Origin: Candidatus Tectimicrobiota bacterium
GTDB taxonomy: Bacteria > JACPUC01
Direction: 5' to 3'
NCBI GenBank assembly: GCA_016192455.1
Contig: JACPUC010000008.1
Location: forward strand, 270,297-334,296
Length of the DNA stretch: 64,000 bases
A program made the position numbers and the translations under genes. This document shows positions 17,174 to 25,696 of this stretch, one piece after another (the stretch's first letter is position 1; the number at the start of each line of letters is the position of its first letter). The notes under the pieces were generated by a model that saw only the letters and a list, made by a program, of their open reading frames with translations, had not been told where the DNA came from and made no database searches.

Positions 17174-18571
17174 GTGGGGAACGCTGAGGGGGCGCCGGAC
17201 CGCATCGCGGACATCCAGAAGCTCTCGCGGCGGGAGCTGGAGGCGCTGCAGTGGGCGCGCCTCCGGGAGACGATCGAGCGCGTCATGGCGCAGAGCCCCT
17301 TCTACCAGCAGCTCTACCGGAAACAGCACCTGAAGCTCGACAAGATCACCTCGCGCGACGCCTTCTGCGAGATGGTGCCGATGATCGACAAGAAGATGCT
17401 GCTCGCCGATCAGGAGGCCGCCCCGCCCTTCGGCACGCGCCTGCTGACCCCCGAGCAGGAGATCATGCACACCTGCATGACCAGCGGCACCACCGGCCTC
17501 GGCCAGGAGGTGCACCCCTTCAGCTTCGCCGACATGGCCGTGCTGGCGGAGAGCTGGGGCACCATGTTCCGCTGGCGCGGCCTCGTGCCGGGCGACCGCA
17601 TCTACCTCTTCTGGCCCGTCGCGGTGCAGATCGCCGGCCTCTCGATGGCCTACGCCATGCAGGAGTTCAAGGCGAGCTGCTTCTTCGGCGCCACCCTGGA
17701 CACGGAGCGCAAGCTGCGCACCATGCAGCGTTTCCCGCCGCACGGCATCATCACGGTGCCGGCGTACTTGACGCGACTGACGGTGCTCTGCCAAGAGATG
17801 GGCATCGAGCCGCGGCGCGACTTCCCCACCCTGAAGATGATCGACGCCTCCACCCAGGCCTTCAGCACCGGCTGGGTGCGGGAGATGGAGGAGTTCTGGG
17901 GCGTGCCGCTGGCCGAGCTCTACGGCAGCTCGCAGTCGGCTCCGGGTGTCATGTTTTCGGGCCGCGGCGACGTGCTGCGAGCCGACGGCAGCCGCGGCCT
18001 CCTCTGCGCCATGGAGCATACGCTCTACTTCGAGGTTCTCGACCGCGGCACGGGAAAGCCGGTGCGCTCCGGCGAGGAGGGAGAGCTCGTCATCACGAAC
18101 TTCCGCCGCACGACGCCGCTCATCCGCTTCCGCATGGAGGACCGCGTCACCTACTACGACCACACCCACTGCCGCCAGGGCTACCCCTTCGCCGGCCTGC
18201 AGTGCGGCACCATCGCCCGCTACGACGACATGATGAAGATCAAGGGGCAGAACGTTTGGCCGGAGGCCATCGATGAGGTCGTCTTCAGCTTCTCGCCGGT
18301 GTCGGAGTATAACGGGCGCGTCTACATCGACGCGAAGGGACGCGAGGTGGCGGCCATCAGTTTCGAGCTGAAGCGCGCCGCGCGTCTGAACGAGGAGGAC
18401 CTGGAGGCGCTGACGGAGAGGATGGGAGAGAAACTGCGCAGCCACCTCGGCGTGTCATTCCACCTTCAGATCGCCCCCCATGGCACGGTGGAGCGCTTCA
18501 CCTTCAAGGCGCGCCGCTGGACCGACGAGCGGCGCACGGGCCGGCAGGTCGAGAAGTACCTGGCAACGTGA
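17174..18571 (+). CDS. PaaK-like aryl-CoA ligase (AMP-forming)
   Basis: A 465-aa adenylate-forming enzyme of the phenylacetate-CoA ligase type, activating a carboxylic acid, most likely aromatic, to its CoA thioester with ATP. Residues 103-108 are the phosphate-binding TSGTTG; other landmarks are SPFYQQLYRK, ELYGSSQSAPG (adenine-binding region), GELVITNFRRTTPLIRFRMEDR and the C-terminal GQNVWPEAIDEVVF. It begins at GTG. It is followed by the reductive-dehalogenase-like gene 50 nt later and the MBL-fold gene, suggesting one operon. The precise substrate cannot be read from sequence; benzoate- or phenylacetate-like acids are inferences from family and context. Confidence 0.85.
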   Translation: MGNAEGAPDRIADIQKLSRRELEALQWARLRETIERVMAQSPFYQQLYRKQHLKLDKITSRDAFCEMVPMIDKKMLLADQEAAPPFGTRLLTPEQEIMHTCMTSGTTGLGQEVHPFSFADMAVLAESWGTMFRWRGLVPGDRIYLFWPVAVQIAGLSMAYAMQEFKASCFFGATLDTERKLRTMQRFPPHGIITVPAYLTRLTVLCQEMGIEPRRDFPTLKMIDASTQAFSTGWVREMEEFWGVPLAELYGSSQSAPGVMFSGRGDVLRADGSRGLLCAMEHTLYFEVLDRGTGKPVRSGEEGELVITNFRRTTPLIRFRMEDRVTYYDHTHCRQGYPFAGLQCGTIARYDDMMKIKGQNVWPEAIDEVVFSFSPVSEYNGRVYIDAKGREVAAISFELKRAARLNEEDLEALTERMGEKLRSHLGVSFHLQIAPHGTVERFTFKARRWTDERRTGRQVEKYLAT

Positions 18572-18621
18572 TGGCCCGGTGAGCTGCCCCGCCTCCCCAG
18601 CCTTTGGAAAGGTTCCGGAGC

Positions 18622-19860
18622 ATGCCGCACTTTCGAGATCCTCTTCCCACCTCTGGACGGACGAGGGAGGTTTCCCCGTCAGCGACCCAGGGGAACGGCT
18701 CAGCCACGGCCGGAGCCGCGGAGGCCGCCGCGCCTGCCCCAGCGGCCGTGCCGCGGTTGACCACCCCTATCGTGGGGCCGCGGGAGCAGTTCGACCAGCG
18801 TCAGCAGAACCATACCCGCATCTCCCTCGGCGAGCTGGGGGAGAAGGCCGCTGCCGCCTGGAACAGCGAGTCGGTCGATCCCTTCCGGCGCATCTTCTAC
18901 CCGCTCAACCGGCCGCAAAATGTCGCCATGCGCTCCTGGCTGAAAGTGGCGGATGGGCCGCTCAACCCGCAGCGGGTCGAGGTGCGCAACCCGGCGAAGA
19001 TGTCCGAGATTATCAAGGGAGTGGGGAAGTTCCTCGGCGCCAGCGAGGTGGGCATCTGCGAGCTCGACCCGGCGTACGTCTACAGCCACCGCGGCCTGCG
19101 CATCGACTTCTACAAGGGGCGCGCCGGCACGCCGATCACCCTCACGCACCGCTACGCTATCTCCATCCTCATCGAGATGGACTACCCGAATTTCCGCAAC
19201 TCGCCGGGGTTCATCGATGACGCCGCGGTGGGGAAGGGCTACCTGGAGACGGCGAAGGTGGCCGTCTCCCTGGCCGGGTATATCCGCGAGCTCGGCTACC
19301 CCGCCAAGGCGCACTTCCACCTCGAGGAGGAGGTGCTGCACATCCCCATCGCCGTCATGGCGGGGTTGGGCGAGCTGGCCCGCAACGGCTCCATGATCAC
19401 CCGCAAGTACGGCCCGCGCCACCGCCTTGCCACGGTGACGACCGACCTCCCCCTGGCCGTCGACCAGCCGGTGGACCTCGGCGTGCAGAAGCTCTGCCGC
19501 ATGTGCACGAAGTGCGCCGTGAGCTGCCCGGTGCAGGCGATCCCGAAGGAGAACGAGCTGCCCGTCATTCGCGGCGTGCAGAAGTGGTACCTCGACAACG
19601 ACGCCTGCGCCACCTACTGGACCGCCAACTGGAAGCGCTGGAACTCCTGCGCCCGCTGCATCGCCGTCTGCCCCTGGAACCGCCCGTGGAACCGGCGGCA
19701 GCGCCTCGCCACCTGGCTGGTGCCGCGCTCGAAGCTGGCGCGCCGCCTCCTCTTGAAGCTCGACGACCTGCTGCGCGGCAAACGACCCAACCCGCAGGTC
19801 GAGTGGCTCTACTATAAGCAGAAAGGCGTGAAGGACGCCGGACTCTACGTGGTGGAGTGA
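18622..19860 (+). CDS. Reductive-dehalogenase-like cobalamin/Fe-S protein, soluble type
   Basis: A 412-aa protein. The C-terminal half has the RdhA ferredoxin signature: C292-x2-C295-x2-C298-x3-CP, then C329, C343-x2-C346-x3-CPWN. Just upstream come ELARNGSMITRKYGPRHRLATVTTDLPL and the spacer GVQKWYLDN, typical of reductive dehalogenases rather than epoxyqueuosine reductase. The N-terminal half (about 85-265) corresponds to the corrinoid-binding nitroreductase-like core. There is no twin-arginine signal, only a low-complexity Ala/Pro-rich N-terminus, so the protein is likely cytoplasmic, and no RdhB anchor is adjacent. Between an aryl-CoA ligase and an MBL-fold enzyme, a role in reductive removal of halogen (or another group) from an aromatic CoA ester is plausible but unproven. 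ATG chosen because of AAAGG 9 nt upstream. Confidence 0.8.
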   Translation: MPHFRDPLPTSGRTREVSPSATQGNGSATAGAAEAAAPAPAAVPRLTTPIVGPREQFDQRQQNHTRISLGELGEKAAAAWNSESVDPFRRIFYPLNRPQNVAMRSWLKVADGPLNPQRVEVRNPAKMSEIIKGVGKFLGASEVGICELDPAYVYSHRGLRIDFYKGRAGTPITLTHRYAISILIEMDYPNFRNSPGFIDDAAVGKGYLETAKVAVSLAGYIRELGYPAKAHFHLEEEVLHIPIAVMAGLGELARNGSMITRKYGPRHRLATVTTDLPLAVDQPVDLGVQKLCRMCTKCAVSCPVQAIPKENELPVIRGVQKWYLDNDACATYWTANWKRWNSCARCIAVCPWNRPWNRRQRLATWLVPRSKLARRLLLKLDDLLRGKRPNPQVEWLYYKQKGVKDAGLYVVE

Positions 19861-19943
19861 CGGCGGCGTCGTGCTGCCGCTGCTTCACCCCGTCCCTCGC
19901 TCAAATCCCGCCACCATGCACCACTGCGTTTAGGGACGACCCG

Positions 19944-21491
19944 ATGTCGAAGATGACCCCACCCGCCGCCACCCGCCCCTTCCCAGGCCGCATGCCAGCC
20001 GGCATGCCGAACCCCTTCGGCAAGTTGCGGTACGGCTCCTTCCAGCAGCTCACCCCTTCCTGCTACATCTTCCGCAACATCGTCAACTCCGGGGTGGTGA
20101 TCACGGCGGACGGCGTGGCCGTGGTGGACACGCAGATCAACGAGCCGATGGCGCGGCGGCTGCTGGCGGCGATCCGCGGCGTGACGGACGCGCCCATCCG
20201 CTACGCCGTCAACACCCACTACCACTGGGACCACTGGGCCGGCAACAACGTCCTGCGCGAGGCCGGCGCCACCCTCATCTGCGGCGCCTTGACACGGCAC
20301 TTCATGGAGGTGCGCAACCGGCGTCAGCGCGCCTTCCTGCAATCGCGCGGCTTCTCGCTGCCGCCTGATGATCCGGCAAAACCAGACGTCACGTTCGAGG
20401 GCGAGCTGACCCTGCGGCTCGGCACCGTGCCGCTCCACCTCCTGTTCCTGGGACGCGCCGAGACGGATGATGCCACGGCCGTCTGGGTGCCCACGGAGCG
20501 CTGCGCAATGAGCGGCGATACGCTCATGACCGGCAGCTTCCCCATCCTCGGCCAGCCGGTGATGAACGAGGGTCTCTCCGACAACCGAGACTGGATCAAA
20601 ACCCTCCAGCGCCTCAAGTCCCTTGACCCGGAGCGCATCATCCCCGGTCATGGCAACCCGGGCGGGAATGCGGAGATCGACTTCTTCATCGAGCTGCAGG
20701 CATACTTCCTCGACGCCGTGGCGGCGCTCCTCGATGAGGGGCTGCCGCCGCACACCATCATCGAGCGCGTCGAGGCGGAGCTGCCCGAGCGCTACGCCAG
20801 TCTCGCCGAGGTATGGGGAACACCGCGCTACGCCATCCTGCGCGTGCTCCACAGCATGACCGGCTGGCAGCAGGTGAAACCCTCCGCCCTGCCAGCGGCG
20901 CGGCCCGACGAGGTGGCAGCCGCCCTCGCCGCGCTCGAACCCGATGCGTCCCGCTACATCGAAGCTGCTCAGGAGGCGGAACCGGGGAACCCCGGCCTCG
21001 CCCTGGCGATCATGGACGCGGCGGTGCGCGAGTTTCCCAACGATCCCCTGCTCTGGGTGCGGCGCGGCCAGCTCTACCTGCAGGGCTCGCGCAACGCGCG
21101 CTCCGTGCTGGAGCGGGGGGACTACTTCATCGAGGTGCGCCGCTCCGCGGAACGCGCCCTGGCGTGTGATCCGGAGTGCGCGCCCGGGCTCGTGCTCCTG
21201 GGGTCGTACCTGGCGATGGGGGCGTACCGAAACGGCGATGATCCCGCCGAAGCAATGACCTACCTCAGCAAGGCTCTGCGCACGAGCCTCTCGCAGCGCG
21301 ACGAGGCGAAGGTACACTGCTACCTGGGTCTCTGCTGTCGCGCCCGAGAGGATGAGGCATCGGCGCGCGCTTCGTTCGAGAAGGCGCTGGAGCTTGACCC
21401 CTCGTACATGCCGGCTCGGCTGGCGATGCTGGGGGGGCAGGAGGAGGCGTCGAACGAAGCCGGCGCTCGCCAGGAAGACAGCACTCAGTAA
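19944..21491 (+). CDS. MBL-fold metallohydrolase with C-terminal TPR region
   Basis: A 515-aa protein. The N-terminal metallo-beta-lactamase fold shows the metal motif H92-Y-H94-W-D96-H97 (NTHYHWDHWAGN), MSGDTLM for the bridging Asp, and IIPGHGNP for the late histidine. Residues about 330-500 are tetratricopeptide-like helices (NPGLALAIMDAAVREFPNDPLLWVRRGQ; ARASFEKALELDPSYMPAR). The overall layout resembles alkyl-sulfatase/SoxH-like MBL proteins with helical extensions. A GTG overlapping the previous stop would add 29 residues of unconvincing sequence, so I prefer the ATG at 19944. It is probably co-transcribed with the CoA ligase and RdhA-like genes; substrate unknown (thioester or other ester hydrolysis is possible). 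Confidence 0.75.
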   Translation: MSKMTPPAATRPFPGRMPAGMPNPFGKLRYGSFQQLTPSCYIFRNIVNSGVVITADGVAVVDTQINEPMARRLLAAIRGVTDAPIRYAVNTHYHWDHWAGNNVLREAGATLICGALTRHFMEVRNRRQRAFLQSRGFSLPPDDPAKPDVTFEGELTLRLGTVPLHLLFLGRAETDDATAVWVPTERCAMSGDTLMTGSFPILGQPVMNEGLSDNRDWIKTLQRLKSLDPERIIPGHGNPGGNAEIDFFIELQAYFLDAVAALLDEGLPPHTIIERVEAELPERYASLAEVWGTPRYAILRVLHSMTGWQQVKPSALPAARPDEVAAALAALEPDASRYIEAAQEAEPGNPGLALAIMDAAVREFPNDPLLWVRRGQLYLQGSRNARSVLERGDYFIEVRRSAERALACDPECAPGLVLLGSYLAMGAYRNGDDPAEAMTYLSKALRTSLSQRDEAKVHCYLGLCCRAREDEASARASFEKALELDPSYMPARLAMLGGQEEASNEAGARQEDSTQ

Positions 21492-21563
21492 GGGAACGGC
21501 GGGTTGACGAGCGTGAGAAGAACGGGGAGGGAGGGTCCCTGCGACAGAGAACCTTGCTGCCGC

Positions 21564-21621
21564 AAAAAAATTAAGGGACCGAGAACAACTTCGGGGGGGC
21601 AGGAGGTGCCCTCGGTCCCTT
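21564..21621 (-). terminator. Minus-strand intrinsic terminator
   Basis: AAGGGACCGAG (21573-21583) pairs with CTCGGTCCCTT (21611-21621) over 11 bp with no mismatch; read on the minus strand the stem is followed by TTAATTTTTTT. On the + strand no U-tract follows, so it does not serve the upstream + strand gene. Confidence 0.65.
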
Positions 21622-21866
21622 CGCCTACTCCGCAACTACCCGGCGTCGTAGTCGGCTGTGTCGGCTGAGGCTCTGCCGGGTAATTGCAGAGCAAGCTGTC
21701 CGCAACAAGGAACTATGTCATAAGTCCTGCGAGAGCCACCGGAATCGAGGTCGGCTGCATCGGCATCGGCTGGTGACTCTCGCTTGGGCTTCTGAACGGT
21801 CCAGGGAATTGGAGGAGGAGGTCTATCCCAACTGTTCCGTTCGGGTTGTAATATGGACTGGACCGC
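21564..21866 (-). ncRNA. Predicted structured RNA on the minus strand (four hairpins plus terminator)
   Basis: Four successive inverted repeats lie between the MBL gene and lysR: 21797-21804/21858-21865 (8 bp), 21729-21740/21772-21783 (12 bp), 21628-21643/21676-21691 (16 bp) and 21573-21583/21611-21621 (11 bp). In the 12- and 16-bp stems, all three non-Watson-Crick positions are C-A on the + strand but G-U on the minus strand. The last hairpin is followed, on the minus strand only, by TTAATTTTTTT. The two middle loops share CAGCCGAC and further AGCCGA/GCCGAT copies. Together this points to a minus-strand RNA of about 300 nt with an intrinsic terminator. No known Rfam family is recognised. Confidence 0.55.
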
Positions 21867-21874
21867 GGTATAAT
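21846..21874 (+). promoter_or_regulatory. Promoter of the LysR gene
   Basis: TTGTAA and a perfect TATAAT are spaced by 17 nt, about 80 nt upstream of the LysR start, in an AT-rich patch that contrasts with the surrounding GC-rich DNA. It overlaps the first hairpin of the predicted minus-strand RNA, so the two transcripts could interfere with one another. Confidence 0.65.
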
Positions 21875-21952
21875 GCAATCGAAAATATTTAATTTTATCT
21901 ATTAGAATGGCTGATTGAAGGGCTGGTGACGGCCCAGCACGGGAGTCGGGCC

Positions 21953-22876
21953 ATGGACCTGTTGAACTTCAAGATCTTCTGCGATGTCGTGGAGACCAGG
22001 AGTTTCACCAAGGCGGCGGCGCGGAACTACCTCTCCCAGTCAGCGGTGAGCCAGCAGGTGCGCTCGATTGAGGAGGAGCTCAATGAGACGCTGATCAACC
22101 GCGGGCGCGGCACGCTCGAGCTCACCGAGGCCGGGGAGATTTTCCTGGTGGGAAGCCGCAGCATCCTGCAGAGTTTCGAGGAGATCAAGGCGCGGCTCGC
22201 GGCGACGAAACGCGAGGTCAGCGGCGCCATCCGCATCTCCAGCACCTACAGCATCGGCCTCTATGAGCTGCCCCCCTACCTGCAGCGGTTCATCCAGCTC
22301 TACCCCAACGTGCAGATGAGCGTGGACTATCGCCACACCCCCGATATTTACGAGGACGTGATCAGCAAGCGCGTTGACCTGGGGTTTGTCGCCTACCCAT
22401 CACCTCGGCCGCAGCTCACCATCCACCCCTTCCGGGAGGACCGTCTGACGCTGGTGTGCCATCCTGACCACCCCTTCAGCAAGCTGAGCAGCATTGATCC
22501 TCGGCAGCTCCACGAGCAACCGTTCGTCGCCTTCAGCCGCGTCACCCCGACGAGCAAGGCGATCCGCCGCATCCTCAAGCGGGCTCACGCGCAGGTCCGC
22601 ATCGTCATGGAGTTCGATAACATCGAGCTCATCAAGCGCGCCGTGGAGATCAACGGCGGCGTGTCGATTGTGCCCTGGCACACCATCCTGCCGCAGGTGC
22701 AGAATGGCGTGCTCGCCGCGGTGCCGCTGCGCAACGCCAACGATCTGCGTCCCCTCGGTGTGCTGCTGCGCAAGGAACGCATCCTCCCCACGGCGGTGCT
22801 GCGATTCCTTGATCTGCTCGAAGAGCCGCTCGACATCGCGAACCACATGAAGGCGAGCAAGTCCGCGGGCCGCTAG
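21953..22876 (+). CDS. LysR-family transcriptional regulator
   Basis: A 307-aa LysR protein. Residues 2-60 form the winged HTH (LNFKIFCDVVETRSFTKAAA, YLSQSAVSQQVRSIEEELNE), and residues about 90-290 the periplasmic-binding-like effector domain (RISSTYSIGLYELPPYLQRF; ISKRVDLGFVAYPS; VEINGGVSIVPWHTIL). It follows the CysB/Cbl-like general layout, but the effector is unknown. The start is the ATG preceded by GGGAG. It lies downstream of the predicted structured RNA and before a thioesterase on the same strand; the upstream CoA-ligase/RdhA operon is a possible target. Confidence 0.9.
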   Translation: MDLLNFKIFCDVVETRSFTKAAARNYLSQSAVSQQVRSIEEELNETLINRGRGTLELTEAGEIFLVGSRSILQSFEEIKARLAATKREVSGAIRISSTYSIGLYELPPYLQRFIQLYPNVQMSVDYRHTPDIYEDVISKRVDLGFVAYPSPRPQLTIHPFREDRLTLVCHPDHPFSKLSSIDPRQLHEQPFVAFSRVTPTSKAIRRILKRAHAQVRIVMEFDNIELIKRAVEINGGVSIVPWHTILPQVQNGVLAAVPLRNANDLRPLGVLLRKERILPTAVLRFLDLLEEPLDIANHMKASKSAGR

Positions 22877-22924
22877 CGCCGCTCCCTAGCATGGCCTCCA
22901 GGCGCCCACAAGGAGCCTTCTCTG

Positions 22925-23353
22925 ATGGCCGAGCGCGACTATGCCAAGATTTTCCCACGGGTGAAGGAGACCTCACCCTTCTACCAGTTGCTGGGAATTG
23001 AAGAGGTCGAGGTGCGGGAGGGCTATGCCAGCCTGCGGATGGAGTTTCGTCCTCAACTCACCCACTCCTATGGCATCGTCCATGGCGGGGCGATGACCGC
23101 CCTGATCGACTCCACCGGGGCGGTTGCGCTCCTCACCCGCGTGAGGCGAGGGGAGACAGTCACCACCATCGAGCTGAAGGTGAACTTCCTCGCCTCGGTC
23201 GCCGCGGGGAGGATGACGGCCGAAGCCGTCATCGTGCACCACGGCCGCCGCACCGCCGTGATCGACTGCACCGTGACCCGCGGCGACGGCAAAAAAGTGG
23301 CGAAGGCGCTCCTGACGTACATGATCCTCCAGCCCGAGGCCGCGGCAGGGTGA
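22925..23353 (+). CDS. PaaI-like hotdog-fold acyl-CoA thioesterase
   Basis: A 142-aa hotdog thioesterase. The motif SYGIVHGGAMTALIDSTGAVALL carries the active-site HGG and the nearby catalytic Asp, followed by TTIELKVNFLASVAAGRMTAEA and a C-terminal strand. Such enzymes release CoA from dead-end aromatic or other acyl-CoAs, fitting a neighbourhood of CoA ligases. It is 48 nt after lysR and probably in the same transcript. Substrate not determinable. Confidence 0.88.
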   Translation: MAERDYAKIFPRVKETSPFYQLLGIEEVEVREGYASLRMEFRPQLTHSYGIVHGGAMTALIDSTGAVALLTRVRRGETVTTIELKVNFLASVAAGRMTAEAVIVHHGRRTAVIDCTVTRGDGKKVAKALLTYMILQPEAAAG

Positions 23354-23429
23354 TGGGCCGCCGCAGCCGCGAAGGATTTCGCGCGAGCGCGTCATGGGGC
23401 GTTCCGCGACCGACGCAGGGAAGACGCGC

Positions 23430-24407
23430 ATGCACCGTTCTACGTCCGCCGTGATGGGATTTCCCGCCTTGTCGTCGGCGATGCTGCTCCACCCAGGGCG
23501 GGAGCCGGCCGCGGCATGGCGCAGACTGCCTCGCCGCTTCTGCGCCCTTCTCTTCCTCCTCGCCGCGGCCGCTGGCCTGCCCCTCTGGGTCGATGCACCT
23601 GCGGCCATCGCGGCGGCTCCGGCGGCGGGGGCGGAGCAGGACGACGCCCCGCGCTCCGGCGCGCTTCTGGACCGCACGCTGCTGCGCGCGCACCTGGCCT
23701 TTCGCAGCGGGGCGCTCGACCGTGCCACGCTCATCTACCGCGCACTCTCCACGCGCGATCCGGCGGCGCGCGCCGCGCCGGCGCCGCAAGCGCTGCGGGA
23801 AGCCGCGGGGTACCAGCTTGGCCGCCTCGCCCAGGCGCAGCGGCAGTATCAGCGCGCCGAGGGCCGCTGGCTATCCTTTCTTCAGCGCCACCCGCACTCG
23901 AGGCGCCTGGCGCATGCCGCAGCCCATCGCGAGCTCGCCAGCGCGCTCCGTCACGTCACCGCGGGCGAACTGCAGCAGGCCTTGCAGCGCCTGCGCGCTC
24001 TCCTCCATCGCGGCGAGCCCCGTCCGCCTCGGGAGGTCATCAGCCGCATCCGCCAGGATGCAAGCGTCATCGCGCTGCTGCAGCAACGCCAAATCGCGCT
24101 CGATCAGCGGGACCTGGACCTCTACCTCCAGGTCGTCGATCCCGCCTACGCCGGGCCCGGTGGCATGAAGGGGCTGCGGGCGCGTCTCGGCCTCCTCTTC
24201 AAGCGCTTCCAGCACATCCGCATGCGCTACCGCAGCGTGCACCTCGAGGTGCGCTCCGACACCGCCCATGTGGAGGCTGACGCTGAACTGCGCCTGGACG
24301 GGGCGGCGAACCCGACCGAGGCGCTCCACTTCACCACGCATGACTCCCTTGACCTGCGGCACGGCCCCAACGGCTGGCGCATTACGGCAGGTCTGAGTGG
24401 CTGGTAA
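23430..24407 (+). CDS. Exported TPR-like protein with NTF2/SnoaL-like C-terminal domain
   Basis: A 325-aa protein. An N-terminal hydrophobic segment (FCALLFLLAAAAGLPLWVDA) is a signal peptide or anchor. Residues about 70-210 are helical and TPR-like (LAFRSGALDRATLIYRALST; AEGRWLSFLQRHPHSRRLAHAAAHREL). The C-terminus (about 220-325: DASVIALLQQRQIALDQRDLDLYLQVVDPAY, VEADAELRLDG, WRITAGLSGW) resembles the NTF2-like domain found at the end of cell-envelope proteins. I do not recognise the exact family. The start follows AGGGAAG. It probably acts in the periplasm or on the membrane surface. Confidence 0.6.
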   Translation: MHRSTSAVMGFPALSSAMLLHPGREPAAAWRRLPRRFCALLFLLAAAAGLPLWVDAPAAIAAAPAAGAEQDDAPRSGALLDRTLLRAHLAFRSGALDRATLIYRALSTRDPAARAAPAPQALREAAGYQLGRLAQAQRQYQRAEGRWLSFLQRHPHSRRLAHAAAHRELASALRHVTAGELQQALQRLRALLHRGEPRPPREVISRIRQDASVIALLQQRQIALDQRDLDLYLQVVDPAYAGPGGMKGLRARLGLLFKRFQHIRMRYRSVHLEVRSDTAHVEADAELRLDGAANPTEALHFTTHDSLDLRHGPNGWRITAGLSGW

Positions 24408-24550
24408 AACCGGCGGCCGGGGAACGCTGCAGGAACGTGGCGACGCCGGCGGGTATCAGCGGCCACGCGACAGCCCGTGCGAGGCTGGAACGGGAACATG
24501 ATACGAGAAGAGAGGTGCGCCTCGCGCCGCCGATTCATGAGGACGCAGGC

Positions 24551-25555
24551 ATGGGCTCGGATTCAACGCTCGTCTACTCGCGGCGCTTCCGCGTCAAGAC
24601 CATCGAGGCCGCGAGGTTGCGCGCCTCGTTCGCCGAGGATGTGCGGCAGGGCTTGAGCGCCAGGTCCAAACGGCTGTCGCCGAGGTACTTTTACGATGAT
24701 CAGGGCTCGCAGCTCTTCGAGCGCATCACCGAGCTGCCGGAGTACTACCTGACGCGCACGGAGACGGAAACCCTGCGGCGGCATGTGGGCGCGATGCTGC
24801 AGGGGGTTGATGCGGAGACGGCGCTCGTCGAGCTCGGCAGCGGCAGCTCAACGAAGACGCGCCTCATTTTCGACGCCTTCTTGCAACGCTCGGCAACCCT
24901 GCACTACCTGCCCGTGGACATCTCGAAAACCATGCTGGTGCAGAGTTGCCGCACCCTCCTGAAGGAGTATGAAGCTCTGGAGATCACCGGCTACGTGGCG
25001 CGGTACGAGGAGGCCCTTGCCGCCATCGGGCAGGCGGAGCTTGGCCGCAAGCTCATCTTCTTCCTAGGCTCCAGCATCGGCAACCTGGAGCCGCACCAGG
25101 CCCGGGACTTCCTGGCGCGCCTCGCCGGCGCCATGTCGGCGGATGACGCCGCCATCATCGGCTTCGATGCCCAGAAGGAGGTGCGTCTCCTCGAAGCGGC
25201 GTACAACGATGCCCAGGGGGTGACGGCGGCGTTTAACCTCAACCTCTTGCGTCGCATCAACCGCGAGCTGGCGGCGAACTTCGACCTCGAGGCCTTCGCG
25301 CACTACGCCCCGTACAACATCCAGGAAGGCCGCATCGAGATGCACCTCGTGAGCACCAGGGAGCAACTCGTCACCATCGGGACGATGGGCCAGCAGGTCG
25401 CTCTGCGCCGCGGCGAGTCGATCCATACCGAGAATTCCTACAAGTATACGCGGGCGCAGATCCAGGACCTCGCCGAGAGCGCCGGGCTGCGTCTGGACAG
25501 AACCTGGACGGATGCGGGCGAGATGTTCTTCCTCTGCCGCTTCCTCCTGGCCTGA
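24551..25555 (+). CDS. EgtD-like L-histidine N-alpha-methyltransferase family protein
   Basis: A 334-aa SAM-dependent methyltransferase of the EgtD family. Landmarks are LSPRYFYDDQGSQLFERITELPEYYLTRTE at the N-terminus, the SAM-binding LVELGSGSSTKTRLIF, LPVDISKTML, FFLGSSIGNLEP and IGFDAQKE, and the C-terminal substrate region IHTENSYKYT. EgtD makes hercynine, the first step to ergothioneine. The usual partner EgtB (sulfoxide synthase) is absent nearby, so the product may be hercynine or a related betaine, or egtB may lie elsewhere. The ATG is preceded by GAGGA. Its neighbour downstream is a betaine-type ABC transporter, which could import or handle a quaternary amine. Confidence 0.85.
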   Translation: MGSDSTLVYSRRFRVKTIEAARLRASFAEDVRQGLSARSKRLSPRYFYDDQGSQLFERITELPEYYLTRTETETLRRHVGAMLQGVDAETALVELGSGSSTKTRLIFDAFLQRSATLHYLPVDISKTMLVQSCRTLLKEYEALEITGYVARYEEALAAIGQAELGRKLIFFLGSSIGNLEPHQARDFLARLAGAMSADDAAIIGFDAQKEVRLLEAAYNDAQGVTAAFNLNLLRRINRELAANFDLEAFAHYAPYNIQEGRIEMHLVSTREQLVTIGTMGQQVALRRGESIHTENSYKYTRAQIQDLAESAGLRLDRTWTDAGEMFFLCRFLLA

Positions 25556-25696
25556 CCTTGCCCCTGACGCTCTCTGCCCGAGACCGCGCGAGCACTCCGC
25601 TGAGCGGACGCCGCGCGGCCCGGGAAGGGGCTGCCGCCCGCACCGCATTGGCGCCTGCGGGGCGCTGCCTGCCGCTCTGGAACAGCGATTTCTGCC

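Noticed and set aside
18604-18621. TTG start for the RdhA-like gene
   Set aside because: The ATG at 18622 has AAAGG at proper spacing; the extra six residues add no feature such as a Tat signal.
21636-21878. 80-codon minus-strand frame inside the predicted RNA region
   Set aside because: It would start at TTG without a ribosome-binding site and has unremarkable composition; the stem pattern is better explained by RNA structure.
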